A DNA stretch of 64,000 nt, from assembly GCA_963664665.2 (NCBI GenBank), contig CAXXMH010000004.1, positions 1,240,001 through 1,304,000 of the forward strand, written 5' to 3'. Under the pieces are notes generated by a model. The model saw only the letters and a list, made by a program, of their open reading frames with translations. It did no database searches and was not told the origin of the DNA. This document shows positions 7,839 to 16,713 of this stretch, one piece after another (within the stretch, counting starts at the first letter, position 1; each line of letters begins with the position of its first letter). This stretch comes from Bin55 sp963664665 (GTDB lineage Bacteria; Pseudomonadota; Gammaproteobacteria; Pseudomonadales; Azotimanducaceae). A program made the translations under genes and the position numbers.

Positions 7839-9667
7839 AGGTATGGATTGCTCGTGTGCTGTTGAGTTACATCAATGAGTGGAACTAACGCCTGATTGCG
7901 GACGGCACCCCAGTACGGGACACGTCTGATATTGCCGTTTGCTTCTAGACGATAGCGGCTCCCACTACCCGCTACCATCTTTGACACCTTCATGTGGGAC
8001 CAAAGATTGCTGAAACGGTACGCGTCTATTCCAATGGCATAAAACGATGCCATATTTGGGTTCGAGTCAAAAAACTCGTTCACGGTATCGGCGAGATCGG
8101 TGTCAAAAATTCGCCATGTATCGGTCGTGAACTGAATACCTTCCGCTAACTCAGGAAGTTTGCCTCGTACGGCAGAATCCGTTACGTAGACATTGAGTGG
8201 CCGATCGGCATGAAACCGCAACGACTCGAGAACGGCTTCCAGTTGGCTCGAGTCGATGAATGCGACGATACTGTCGATCTCTTGGTTCATGCGTGGCTGA
8301 AACTCAAGAGGGTACTGCACCATCGCTTCGACCGCGTCGCGTCGTTGCTCGCTTTCCTCGATACCAATTGTCACTCCGACTTCATCCGTCAATTGCTCGA
8401 ACTCGCTGATGCGATTGACAGCGATGACTCGGGATGGTGCGGCTAGATTAAGTTCAAATTCGGCACGCGCCCGAATCATCCACGGTTCATTGCCGTAAAT
8501 GACGACACAACGCACTTGATCCCGCGTAGACAAGGAGCGTGCCAATGTCAACGCTTCATCTTCAATTGACCACGCAAGATAGCGCATGGATTCCGGACGG
8601 TTCGTACTGTAGGAATTTGGTGTATTCAGCATCAGAATTGAGCCTGGAAGTGTGCGCGAGGCTTGAATCGCATTAACTGCGTCTTTGGATAGTGGTCCGA
8701 CGACGTGATCTGCACCATTCGCGAATGCTTCGAAGATCAACTGCTCGTGGTTCTTTCCTACTGTGTCGTAAAAAGTGAATTTCGGAAGTTCATTTTGATC
8801 GATCTGCTCCATATCGACCATGTATGCCAACATCCAGCCGTCTCGAATTCCTCTCGCTGCTTGGGAGTAGGCGTCGGACCCGGATTGTGGCAAGAGGATG
8901 GCGATGTGGTCCGGTCCTTCAGGCGCGTTTCGCATTCGTTCTTGCAGCCACGCCACACTCTCATGTCGCGGATGTTGTTGCGCCCAATCATCAAAAGAAA
9001 TGCGCCATGCGGTAATGCTCAAACTATTGTTAAAAATCCGCGCAACTTCGAGCCAACTGTGGAGATCAGGATCGTCCGTTTGATTTTGCAATAGCGTGAG
9101 TTGTTGATAGGGTATTCCGACGAGCAACTCCCAAAGTTGGGTGTTCAGTCGCGGCTGACGGGTCGGATCTATGTCACGCGCAAGTCGTTTCGCGGCCATA
9201 AGCGACGCTATTGACGATTCGTTACGATCTGCCAGCTGCAAATAACGGGACCAAAGCTCAAGGGCATCGATACGTTGCTCCAGCGAGGTAGGTTTGAGAT
9301 CACGCACGAGTTCGTTAGGATCACGTTGAGTGTCAAGTGCAAAGTGCGCATCGAGAAGTGCCAAAAGAAATCGACCATTTGCCGATAGAAGCGCTTGACG
9401 ATTTGGGTTGTCATGGATGATGTTGACGACCTTGAGTGCGTTGTCGACCTGCCCGGCTCGATAGTTTTCCAATGCATCTTCTAAGTACTGGTTTGGATTA
9501 AGCAGTATGTTGGTGGCGTCAAATTCGCCGGGCGGCGATGGTTGAACCTCAATCGGTGCAGGTTCAGTAACTGGCGGCGCGAGTTCACTACAGCTAGCGA
9601 CGCACAATACAATCAAGCCTGCAAGACATAGCCGAAGTGCAATGCGCGAACAAGGTACGTTGTTCAT
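7835..9667 (-). CDS. lpoA: Penicillin-binding protein activator LpoA-like lipoprotein
   Basis: 610 residues from ATG 9667; the frame is open a further 35 codons, but the lipoprotein signal MNNVPCSRIALRLCLAG...CVASCSE starts here, with the lipid Cys at about residue 26. The N-terminal half is TPR-like helical (residues about 50-270), the C-terminal half a periplasmic-binding-protein fold (HIAILLPQSGSDAYSQAARGI in part: IAILLPQSG; DHVVGPLSKDAV). LpoA stimulates PBP1a from the outer membrane. Divergent from rsmI, as in E. coli, but the two coding regions overlap by 26 bases at their 5' ends. Confidence 0.88.
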   Translation of the reverse strand: MNNVPCSRIALRLCLAGLIVLCVASCSELAPPVTEPAPIEVQPSPPGEFDATNILLNPNQYLEDALENYRAGQVDNALKVVNIIHDNPNRQALLSANGRFLLALLDAHFALDTQRDPNELVRDLKPTSLEQRIDALELWSRYLQLADRNESSIASLMAAKRLARDIDPTRQPRLNTQLWELLVGIPYQQLTLLQNQTDDPDLHSWLEVARIFNNSLSITAWRISFDDWAQQHPRHESVAWLQERMRNAPEGPDHIAILLPQSGSDAYSQAARGIRDGWMLAYMVDMEQIDQNELPKFTFYDTVGKNHEQLIFEAFANGADHVVGPLSKDAVNAIQASRTLPGSILMLNTPNSYSTNRPESMRYLAWSIEDEALTLARSLSTRDQVRCVVIYGNEPWMIRARAEFELNLAAPSRVIAVNRISEFEQLTDEVGVTIGIEESEQRRDAVEAMVQYPLEFQPRMNQEIDSIVAFIDSSQLEAVLESLRFHADRPLNVYVTDSAVRGKLPELAEGIQFTTDTWRIFDTDLADTVNEFFDSNPNMASFYAIGIDAYRFSNLWSHMKVSKMVAGSGSRYRLEANGNIRRVPYWGAVRNQALVPLIDVTQQHTSNPYL

Positions 9668-10490
9668 CGTGGCAACCCCAATCGGCAATATAAGCGACAT
9701 AACCGAGCGTGCTCGAGCCGTCCTGGCTAGGACTGATTTCATTGCATGTGAAGACACGCGACGCGCTATCAAGTTACTGCGTCAACTCTCGATCGATCCG
9801 GCAGATAAGTCGCTTCGTAGTTTTCATGCGTTGAACGAAAACGATCTTGCGGAGAAAATCATAGCTAGTCTTGGTGACGGTCAAGATGTAGCGCTTATTT
9901 CCGACGCTGGCACGCCAGTACTGTCGGACCCAGGATTTCCTTTAATTAAGGAAGCGTTCGTTCGTGGCGCGCATGTCGTGCCTGTTCCTGGCCCCAGCGC
10001 ATTAACAGCATGTCTCTCGGTCTGTCCGATTCCTATGCATGACTTTCGATTCGTCGGGTTTATAGAACGCAAAACTGAACCGAAGAAGGCGCAACTCAAT
10101 GCTCTGCTTGAGTGCGAGACGCCGGTCGTTTGCTTTGAATCTCCAAATCGTCTCCTTGATACGTTGCGACGTTTGAGTGAGTTGGGTGGTGGGGGTCGCG
10201 GTGTATTTATCGGACGTGAGCTGACCAAGCTGCACGAGGAGAAGCTGTTCGATTCGGTTGATCGCATGATCGAGGTGTTCAGCGGACGTGAGCGCGTTCT
10301 TGGTGAGTGTGTGTTGGTCCTAGCACCAACTGAAGAGCAGGAACATCGTGATGTGTCGAGACTGATCGATCTGTTCGTAAATGAAAACATCCCTCCGAGT
10401 TCGACAGCGCGACTGATCGCGAAACTGAGCGGTATCACGCGGCAGGAAGCGTATCGTCGATTGAAGGCACGCCAACGGCCAGATGACTAG
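9642..10490 (+). CDS. rsmI: 16S rRNA (cytidine-1402-2'-O)-methyltransferase
   Basis: 282 residues, usual length. GTLFIVATPIGNISDIT (residues about 5-21) and CEDTRRAIKLL are the SAM-dependent tetrapyrrole-methylase-type signature of RsmI; ALISDAGTPVLSDPG and VPVPGPSALTACLS complete it. It 2'-O-methylates C1402 in the ribosomal decoding centre. Start at ATG 9642, which puts its first 26 bases over the divergent lpoA start. rnpB follows at once. Confidence 0.95.
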   Translation: MREQGTLFIVATPIGNISDITERARAVLARTDFIACEDTRRAIKLLRQLSIDPADKSLRSFHALNENDLAEKIIASLGDGQDVALISDAGTPVLSDPGFPLIKEAFVRGAHVVPVPGPSALTACLSVCPIPMHDFRFVGFIERKTEPKKAQLNALLECETPVVCFESPNRLLDTLRRLSELGGGGRGVFIGRELTKLHEEKLFDSVDRMIEVFSGRERVLGECVLVLAPTEEQEHRDVSRLIDLFVNENIPPSSTARLIAKLSGITRQEAYRRLKARQRPDD

Positions 10491-10500
10491 CATTAGCTAC

Positions 10501-10843
10501 GGGAGTCAACTAAGCAATCGCCGGCGCCTAACGGCGCGGGAGGAAAGTCCGGGCACTACAGGACACGGTGCCAGGTAATGCCTGGGGAGCGTAAGCTCAC
10601 GGCAAGTGCAACAGAAAAGATACCGCTCGATTCGTTCGAGTAAGGGTGAAATGGTGCGGTAAGAGCGCACCGCGAGACTGGTAACAGGATCGGCAAGGTA
10701 AACCCCACCGAGTGCAAGGCTGAATAGGAACCTATGGCGTGGTCCGCGTTGGTTCGGGTAGGCTGCTAACGGAAGCGTATGGCGACGTGCGCTCTAGATG
10801 AATGATTGCTCTCGACAGAACCCGGCTTATCGGTTGACTCCCT
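10501..10843 (+). ncRNA. rnpB: RNase P RNA, bacterial class A
   Basis: About 343 bases. GGGAGTCAAC (10501-10510) pairs perfectly with GTTGACTCCC (10833-10842) to make helix P1. Conserved core elements occur in order: GGAGGAAAGTCCGGGC, GGTGCCAGGTAATGCCTGG, CAACAGAAA, GGTGAAA, GCAAGGCTGAATAGG and AGAACCCGGCTTATCG. This is the catalytic RNA that trims tRNA 5' leaders. Its place after rsmI matches Pseudomonas-type genomes. Ends are set by the P1 pairing and may be off by a few bases. Confidence 0.96.
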
Positions 10844-11273
10844 CTCAGATTCGATAGCACAACGTGTCAGTGAGCCATGTCTGCGGTCTCTCCTTAGCGG
10901 TATTTACTTCTAACATTCTGATTTATTTAGCTTTTATTGAAAGTCGTCTGGCGTTCCTCATCCTCTCCACGTACTCTTATCCACGTAAAACTCTCGTATA
11001 ATCAAATTTGCACAGAGCTTCTTGCAGAAGCAGGAGTTTGGTGCGTCGTATGCCTATCCACGGAGGGAGGGTTCGACACACGGCATTCAAGTGGATGTCG
11101 TGCGCGCAGACTCAGGAATGGAGTCGAGAGCGTCCGCGACTGTTGCGGAGTTCCAGATTTGGTCTCGCTTTAAAGCGCGAAGCGACACGTCGCGTTTTAG
11201 CGTGTCGCCCGTAGGGCCGGCCTACATTGACGATTCTCTTCCATCGCTCCTAGCTTGGCACGCGACGCCAAAT
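10844..11273 (+). promoter_or_regulatory. Leader of the dcw cluster: promoter-like site and hairpins, no mraZ
   Basis: About 430 bases without a recognised gene. TATAAT at 10997-11002 is a good -10 box without a clear -35. Further down are the palindrome CGCTTTAAAGCG (11166-11177) and an inverted repeat GCGACACG (11182-11189) / CGTGTCGC (11201-11208) with an 11-base loop, ahead of rsmH. Neither is followed by a U-run. mraZ normally occupies this place; no MraZ-like sequence is found here. Confidence 0.45.
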
Positions 11274-12209
11274 ATGACCAGCGTCGTGATTCAGCCTCAG
11301 CATTCCAAAACCCATGAGCCAGTTCTCGTACATGAACTGGTGGACGCCTTGGTCACCGACCAGAGCGGCTCTTACCTTGACGCAACATTCGGTCGTGGTG
11401 GTCACGCCAGAGCAATCCTGGCTCAACTTAGCAGCAATGGTCGACTAATCGGCTTTGATCGAGACCTTGAAGCTGCTTCGACAGCTCATGAACTGGAACA
11501 GACGGATTCCCGATTCATGTTCTCGCGTGCGAGTTTCAGTCAGATTAATTCAGTGCTTGCTGCGCATCACATTCAGAACCTTAGTGGTATTTGCCTGGAT
11601 GTTGGGGTTTCAACACCACAACTCATGAATCCCGATCGAGGGTTTTCCTTTGATCGTGATGGTCCGTTGGACATGCGCATGGATACGGCATCAGGATCCC
11701 CCGCGTCGTTGTGGCTGAACAAAGTACCCGCCGAGGAACTAACAAAAGTGCTACGGCTGTACGGCGATGTCCGAGCCGCAAAATCGATTGCTCGTCACAT
11801 TGCATCCCGACGACCGTTAGAAACCACCTTCGATCTGGTCGCCGCAATTCGCGCGGCATCTGGGAGTAGCGTGAGATCGGTCAGGATCCTAGCGCAGGTA
11901 TTCCAAGCAGTTCGAATCTACATCAACGATGAGTTGAACGAGCTTGAAGAAGGGTTAGAACAAGGATTTGAATCGCTCGCTATAGGCGGACGTCTTGCTG
12001 TCATTTCGTTCCACAGTCTCGAACATCGACTTGTGCGCAACGTAATTCACTCATGGATTCGACCTGAAGTGCCACGAGGACTGCCTATTCGTGACGAACA
12101 ACCGAAGGCGCGACATTTCGCCAAGAACGTGCGTCCAAGCTATACAGAACGTCAGAGCAATTCGAGTTCTCGAAGCGCGATGATGCAAGTCGTAGAGCGG
12201 CTAAGGTAG
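11274..12209 (+). CDS. rsmH: 16S rRNA (cytosine-1402-N4)-methyltransferase
   Basis: 311 residues from ATG 11274. The open frame extends 84 codons upstream, but homology starts with THEPVLVHELVDAL (about residue 14), so the internal ATG is preferred although its ribosome binding site is weak. YLDATFGRGGHARAIL is the SAM-binding motif I; LDVGVSTPQL, DRGFSFDRDGPLDMRMD and the C-terminal VISFHSLEHRLVRN are RsmH signatures. It modifies the same nucleotide as RsmI. First gene of the dcw cluster; ftsL follows after 6 bases. Confidence 0.94.
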   Translation: MTSVVIQPQHSKTHEPVLVHELVDALVTDQSGSYLDATFGRGGHARAILAQLSSNGRLIGFDRDLEAASTAHELEQTDSRFMFSRASFSQINSVLAAHHIQNLSGICLDVGVSTPQLMNPDRGFSFDRDGPLDMRMDTASGSPASLWLNKVPAEELTKVLRLYGDVRAAKSIARHIASRRPLETTFDLVAAIRAASGSSVRSVRILAQVFQAVRIYINDELNELEEGLEQGFESLAIGGRLAVISFHSLEHRLVRNVIHSWIRPEVPRGLPIRDEQPKARHFAKNVRPSYTERQSNSSSRSAMMQVVERLR

Positions 12210-12215
12210 TCTCGC

Positions 12216-12518
12216 ATGGCGAAGAAACGCTCTGTCAGGCGCATCAGTGTTAGTCGACACATCTTGGTCTCGATTTTGATCGTGGCGACGCTAGTTAGTG
12301 GATTATTGATCGTACGACAGTCTTTCGCACGTCTAGACACTTACACGCAGCTCACGGAATTGCGCTTGCAGCAAGACCGAGAACTTAGTGAGTACTCGCG
12401 TTTGCTGATAGAGAAGGAAAGCCTTTCGTCATACGCGTTCGTACGGAACGAAGCACAGTCCGACGGAATGGTGTTTCCCGAAGAGTTGCATAAGCCCGCA
12501 AAGGACTCAGATCCGTGA
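12216..12518 (+). CDS. ftsL: Cell division protein FtsL
   Basis: 100 residues: a short basic cytoplasmic end (KKRSVRRISVSRH), one membrane helix (about residues 15-35, LVSILIVATLVSGLLIV) and a periplasmic heptad stretch (LTELRLQQDRELSEYSRLLIEKESL, in part). FtsL pairs with FtsB and FtsQ and activates FtsWI. Identified mainly by topology and place between rsmH and ftsI. Its TGA overlaps the GTG of ftsI by four bases. Confidence 0.88.
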   Translation: MAKKRSVRRISVSRHILVSILIVATLVSGLLIVRQSFARLDTYTQLTELRLQQDRELSEYSRLLIEKESLSSYAFVRNEAQSDGMVFPEELHKPAKDSDP

Positions 12519-14209
12519 ACGATAAGCGTCACAAAACTGCGGTCGTTTGCTTTGCGCTCGTTACCGCTTTGCTAATAGGACAGATGGGATATATCGCCGT
12601 CGTTGAGCGATATTTTCTGCAAGACCAAAGCAAGATGCAGTCCGAGCGCCTTCAAAAGATTCCAGTACAACGTGGCATGATCTACGACCGTCTGGGTGAA
12701 CCCATGGCGATCAGTACGCCGGTCATTGGCGTTACGGTGAACCCGTCTAGGATCGATTGGTCTGACAAAGAAATTGGTGCTGTTGCTGAGATTCTTGGAC
12801 GTGACGCGAAGGAACTAAGCACCAAGCTCGAAACAAATCGATCGCGTGCGTTTTTGTACCTCGCGAGACGACAATCACCCCAAAAAGCACTTGCCCTTCA
12901 GCAGCTCGAGCTGGAAGGATTGGATATACAGACGGAATACCGGCGTTATTACCCACTAGGGGAGGTCGCTGCACACCTCACAGGGATCACAGACATTGAT
13001 GAACGAGGTCTTGAGGGTTTAGAGAAGGAGTTCGACGCTCACCTTGAAGGCGAAGTTGGATCACGCCGCGTCGTAAGAGATCGAAAAGGTCGTCTGATTA
13101 GAGACCTTCGTTACGAGAGTTTGCCGAAGTTCGGTAAGGATCTGGTTACCTCGATCGACAGTAGATTGCAGTTCCTAGCGTACAGTGAACTATTGAACGT
13201 CGTCGAGGAATTTCGAGCCGAGTCAGCGTCGCTGGTGTTACTCGATGTACCGACCGGGGGTGTCCTCGCACTAGCGAACGTACCTTCGTACAACCCGAAC
13301 AACACATCGGATTTGCAGTGGGACCACGTACGTAATCGTGCTGTTACAGATTTGGTTGAACCGGGTTCAACCTTTAAACCATTCGTCGCGCTAGCAGCCT
13401 TAGAGAGCGGACGTTACAGCGCGGATACTGAAATCGATACAAACCCTGGTTGGACCGTCGTTCGCTCGAAAACGATTGAGGACCCTCGCAACTACGGCGT
13501 GCTGACACTACGCAACGTACTCGTCAAATCCAGTCAAGTCGGGGCGACCCGCATCGCATTGGACTTGCAGCAGAACGCTCTTTTAACCGTACACGAGCGA
13601 GCGGGATTCCATGACTATGTCTTGATTGGCTTGCCAGGTGAAAGGATCGGCCAGCTATCAGGTGACGACATCTCGAAACCTCTAACTAGAGCGACGATGT
13701 CGTACGGATACGGGTTTTCGGTCACGTCACTTCAGCTTGCGCGTGCGTATCTGACGATCGCCACGGGCGGACTACAACGCCAAGTTTCAATTCTGTTGAA
13801 CGACAGATATCGTGAACCTGACTTTCGTGTATTTGACCAGCGGCATGCCTTACAGGTGCTGGACATGCTCGCCGGCGTCGTAGGTCCAACCGGCACGGCG
13901 AGTAGGTCTCCAATCCCGGGGTTCGAAGTCGCAGGAAAAACCGGGACCATTCGAAAAATCTCAAGAAGTGGTTATTCCGACCAACAACACGTGACTCTGT
14001 TTGTAGGCATGGTGCCGATGAAAAACCCGCAGTTCTTAGGGTTGGTCGTGGTTGACGGTCCAAAGCCGAAGGTCGCAGGTGGAAAAGTCTCAGGCGGATC
14101 GGTGTCGGCGCCGGTATTCAAACGCATTGCAACGCGAGCATTGCAATTGCGCGGGACCCGTGAACGTGGAACGGTAGCGAGTGATATAGGACGTGACGAT
14201 GCTGCTTAA
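12515..14209 (+). CDS. ftsI: Division peptidoglycan transpeptidase FtsI (PBP3)
   Basis: 564 residues. N-terminal membrane helix (about 7-27), pedestal domain beginning IPVQRGMIYDRLGEPMA, and a C-terminal transpeptidase domain. Active-site Ser-Lys box: VEPGSTFKP (about residue 283). Third box KTG: VAGKTGTIR (about 478). The second box, normally SSN, reads KSSQVGA (about 331), an Asn-to-Gln change at a residue that helps position the acyl-enzyme. Works with FtsW at the septum. GTG start overlaps ftsL by 4 bases; the end overlaps murE by 17. Confidence 0.95.
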   Translation: MNDKRHKTAVVCFALVTALLIGQMGYIAVVERYFLQDQSKMQSERLQKIPVQRGMIYDRLGEPMAISTPVIGVTVNPSRIDWSDKEIGAVAEILGRDAKELSTKLETNRSRAFLYLARRQSPQKALALQQLELEGLDIQTEYRRYYPLGEVAAHLTGITDIDERGLEGLEKEFDAHLEGEVGSRRVVRDRKGRLIRDLRYESLPKFGKDLVTSIDSRLQFLAYSELLNVVEEFRAESASLVLLDVPTGGVLALANVPSYNPNNTSDLQWDHVRNRAVTDLVEPGSTFKPFVALAALESGRYSADTEIDTNPGWTVVRSKTIEDPRNYGVLTLRNVLVKSSQVGATRIALDLQQNALLTVHERAGFHDYVLIGLPGERIGQLSGDDISKPLTRATMSYGYGFSVTSLQLARAYLTIATGGLQRQVSILLNDRYREPDFRVFDQRHALQVLDMLAGVVGPTGTASRSPIPGFEVAGKTGTIRKISRSGYSDQQHVTLFVGMVPMKNPQFLGLVVVDGPKPKVAGGKVSGGSVSAPVFKRIATRALQLRGTRERGTVASDIGRDDAA

Positions 14210-15650
14210 CGATTTACTCGGTCGACCCGAACTACCAAGTATCGACGTCCGCGGGATGACGTCGGATTCTCGTCGTGTCAAACCTGGGGATCTCTTCGTC
14301 GCTGTTAAGGGTAACCTGCATGATGGACACACCTTTATCGAAGATGCTATCTTGAACGGAGCAAGTTGTGTTCTGACATCCCGACACGTTTCGACGCCAA
14401 ATGGCGAAGTCGTCGTGGTGTGCGACCCGGCGCTGACTGCTGACAGGAATCACCTCGCCGCGCGTCTGTATGGCGACCCAAGTCAAGATCTCGCGTGCAT
14501 CGGTGTTACGGGTACTAATGGAAAAACGAGCGTCGCGTATGGATTGGCGGGATTGTTGCGAGCAACCGGGTTTGCCGGCACACCCGGTTGGGGGATATTG
14601 CCGGATGTGCTACACACTGGTCTAACAACGATGGACGGGATCGAGCTACAGGCTTGCATGGCCACAATGCGGGACCAGGGAGCGCAGCGTGTGGCAATGG
14701 AAGTGAGCTCTCACGCGCTGACGCAAAACCGACTGAGCGACGTTCGATTGCAAGTAGGTGTCTTCACCAACCTGACCCGCGATCACCTTGACTATCACCG
14801 ATCGATGGCGGAATACGCGGCAGCGAAGCAGCGCATGTTTGAGGACTTTGATCTGAAACGTGCAGTCATCAACATTGACGACCCGATGGGTCAAAAACTC
14901 ATCGATGTCTGTGCGAAGCGCGGCATTCCCACGACAACGTATGGCACCTCAAGTCGTGCTGACGTCACTTGTGAACTGAACTCACTCACGATCAGAGGCG
15001 CGCAAGGTGTGTGGCGTACGAAATGGGGAAGTACCCCGTTACGCCTTCCGATTCGAAGTGAGTTCGGAATCGCGAACTGCGCGGCAATATTGGCAACGCT
15101 CGTGCACTTTGGCACCGACTTAGAGTGCGCCTCGCAGCAACTAGCAAGAGTGCAATCGCCTTCGGGTCGTTTCGAATTTGTGAAACTAAGTTCGGGTGCG
15201 CACGCTGTGATCGACTATGCGCACACGCCCGACGCACTGCGTAAGACTCTTGTTGCGCTGCGACACTTAGAACCGACTGAGCTGATCTGTGTGTTTGGAT
15301 GCGGGGGTGATAGGGACAAAGGAAAACGTCGTGTGATGGGTGCAGCCGCCGAAGAACTCGCGGATCAGGTGATTGTGACCAATGACAATCCGCGCACGGA
15401 ATCCCCTGCTGACATTGCGGACGCGGTGGTCGCGGGAATGAAGAAACCCAATCTCGCGCAAATTTCGCTCGATCGCGAGTGTGCTATTTCAATAGCGGCG
15501 CGGAAAGTATCGGCTAACGGTATCGTCTTGATCGCCGGAAAGGGCGACGAGCAATATCAAGACGTCAACGGTGTCAAACATCCATTCAGCGATCGTGAAG
15601 TCATAGATCGGATCCGGCGCGGAGAACGCAATGCTTCTTTGGCTCACTGA
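14193..15650 (+). CDS. murE: UDP-MurNAc-L-Ala-D-Glu : meso-DAP ligase
   Basis: 485 residues. GVTGTNGKTSVAYGLAGLL (about 109-127) is the Mur ATP-binding P-loop, EVSSHALTQNRL the substrate site, LTRDHLDYHRSMAEYA the central Mur motif, and TNDNPRTESP (about 402) carries the DNPR signature for meso-diaminopimelate. It adds the third peptide residue to the peptidoglycan precursor in the cytoplasm. GTG start at 14193, with ATG 14199 an alternative. The gene runs straight into mraY (20-base overlap); murF, which normally lies between them, is missing. Confidence 0.95.
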   Translation: MTMLLNDLLGRPELPSIDVRGMTSDSRRVKPGDLFVAVKGNLHDGHTFIEDAILNGASCVLTSRHVSTPNGEVVVVCDPALTADRNHLAARLYGDPSQDLACIGVTGTNGKTSVAYGLAGLLRATGFAGTPGWGILPDVLHTGLTTMDGIELQACMATMRDQGAQRVAMEVSSHALTQNRLSDVRLQVGVFTNLTRDHLDYHRSMAEYAAAKQRMFEDFDLKRAVINIDDPMGQKLIDVCAKRGIPTTTYGTSSRADVTCELNSLTIRGAQGVWRTKWGSTPLRLPIRSEFGIANCAAILATLVHFGTDLECASQQLARVQSPSGRFEFVKLSSGAHAVIDYAHTPDALRKTLVALRHLEPTELICVFGCGGDRDKGKRRVMGAAAEELADQVIVTNDNPRTESPADIADAVVAGMKKPNLAQISLDRECAISIAARKVSANGIVLIAGKGDEQYQDVNGVKHPFSDREVIDRIRRGERNASLAH

Positions 15651-16713
15651 GTGGCTTGCAGAACACATATCTGCGTTCAACGTATTTAGTTACATCACGT
15701 TTCGAACTTTAGTAGCGACAGGTACGGCACTTTTCTTTAGCCTGTTCCTAGGACCATTCATGATCCGTTGGCTCGAACGACGACAGATAGGAGACGTCAT
15801 ACGAAAAGACGGGCCCGAACAACATTTCGAGAAGGAAGGTACGCCGACGATGGGCGGCGCGCTCATATTGATCAGCATTTTTTTATCAGCGTTATGTTGG
15901 GTCGAACTGGACAATCGACAAGTCTGGATCGTATTAGCCGTTCTGTTGAGTTTTGGTGTGATTGGCTTTATGGACGATTACCTAAAACTCTCGAAACGCG
16001 AGAAAGGTGGCTTGTCCGCGAAGCTCAAATTTTCCCTGCAAATCATTTGTGCCTCGAGTGTCGCGCTCGTGCTGTACCAAACCGCGACGAATCCTGCTGA
16101 GACTGCGCTTCTGGTCCCGTTTTTCAAAGAACTCGCCATTCCACTCGGTTGGGGGTTTGTCGTTCTTGCAATTCTGATGATCGTAGGTATGAGCAACGCC
16201 GTCAACCTAACCGACGGTTTAGATGGTCTCGCGACGCTACCGACAGTTATGGTGGTAGGCGCATTAGGTTTATTTGCATACGCCGTAGGTCATTCTGAGT
16301 TCGCAGACTACCTGCAAATCCCTTACATTGAGGGAATGGGGGAGGTCGCGATCGTTTGTGGCGCGATCGTCGGTGCTGGACTTGGGTTCCTTTGGTACAA
16401 CACGTTTCCCGCTCAGATGATTATGGGGGACATTGGGGCGTTGCCATTAGGCGCAGCACTCGGCGTGATCGGCGTGCTGGTTCGCCAAGAAATCGTCCTT
16501 CTGATCATGAGTGGTTTGTTTGTTCTCGAGACTGCCTCGGTGATCGCACAAGTGGGGAGTTACAAGCTGCGCGGCAAGCGCGTTCTCAGAATGGCGCCGA
16601 TTCATCATCACTTTGAACTGAAAGGATGGCCTGAGCCGAAGGTAACTGTGCGTTTCTGGATCATCACATTCCTACTCGTGATGATTGGCTTAGCAACATT
16701 GAAGCTCCGATGA
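15631..16713 (+). CDS. mraY: Phospho-MurNAc-pentapeptide translocase MraY
   Basis: 360 residues, the E. coli length, with about ten membrane helices. EKEGTPTMGGALI, GFMDDYLKL (catalytic Asp pair), NAVNLTDGLDGLA and the C-terminal APIHHHFELKGWPEPKVTVRFWI (His cluster, in part) are diagnostic. It transfers phospho-MurNAc-pentapeptide to undecaprenyl phosphate, making lipid I. The start overlaps murE by 20 bases and the stop overlaps the murD ATG by four. Confidence 0.97.
   Translation: MLLWLTEWLAEHISAFNVFSYITFRTLVATGTALFFSLFLGPFMIRWLERRQIGDVIRKDGPEQHFEKEGTPTMGGALILISIFLSALCWVELDNRQVWIVLAVLLSFGVIGFMDDYLKLSKREKGGLSAKLKFSLQIICASSVALVLYQTATNPAETALLVPFFKELAIPLGWGFVVLAILMIVGMSNAVNLTDGLDGLATLPTVMVVGALGLFAYAVGHSEFADYLQIPYIEGMGEVAIVCGAIVGAGLGFLWYNTFPAQMIMGDIGALPLGAALGVIGVLVRQEIVLLIMSGLFVLETASVIAQVGSYKLRGKRVLRMAPIHHHFELKGWPEPKVTVRFWIITFLLVMIGLATLKLR

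Noticed and set aside
9881..10438. 185-residue minus-strand ORF
   Set aside because: Shadow of rsmI.
11022..11273. 84-residue extension of RsmH or an overlapping mraZ
   Set aside because: The sequence is unlike RsmH or MraZ; RsmH homology begins after ATG 11274.
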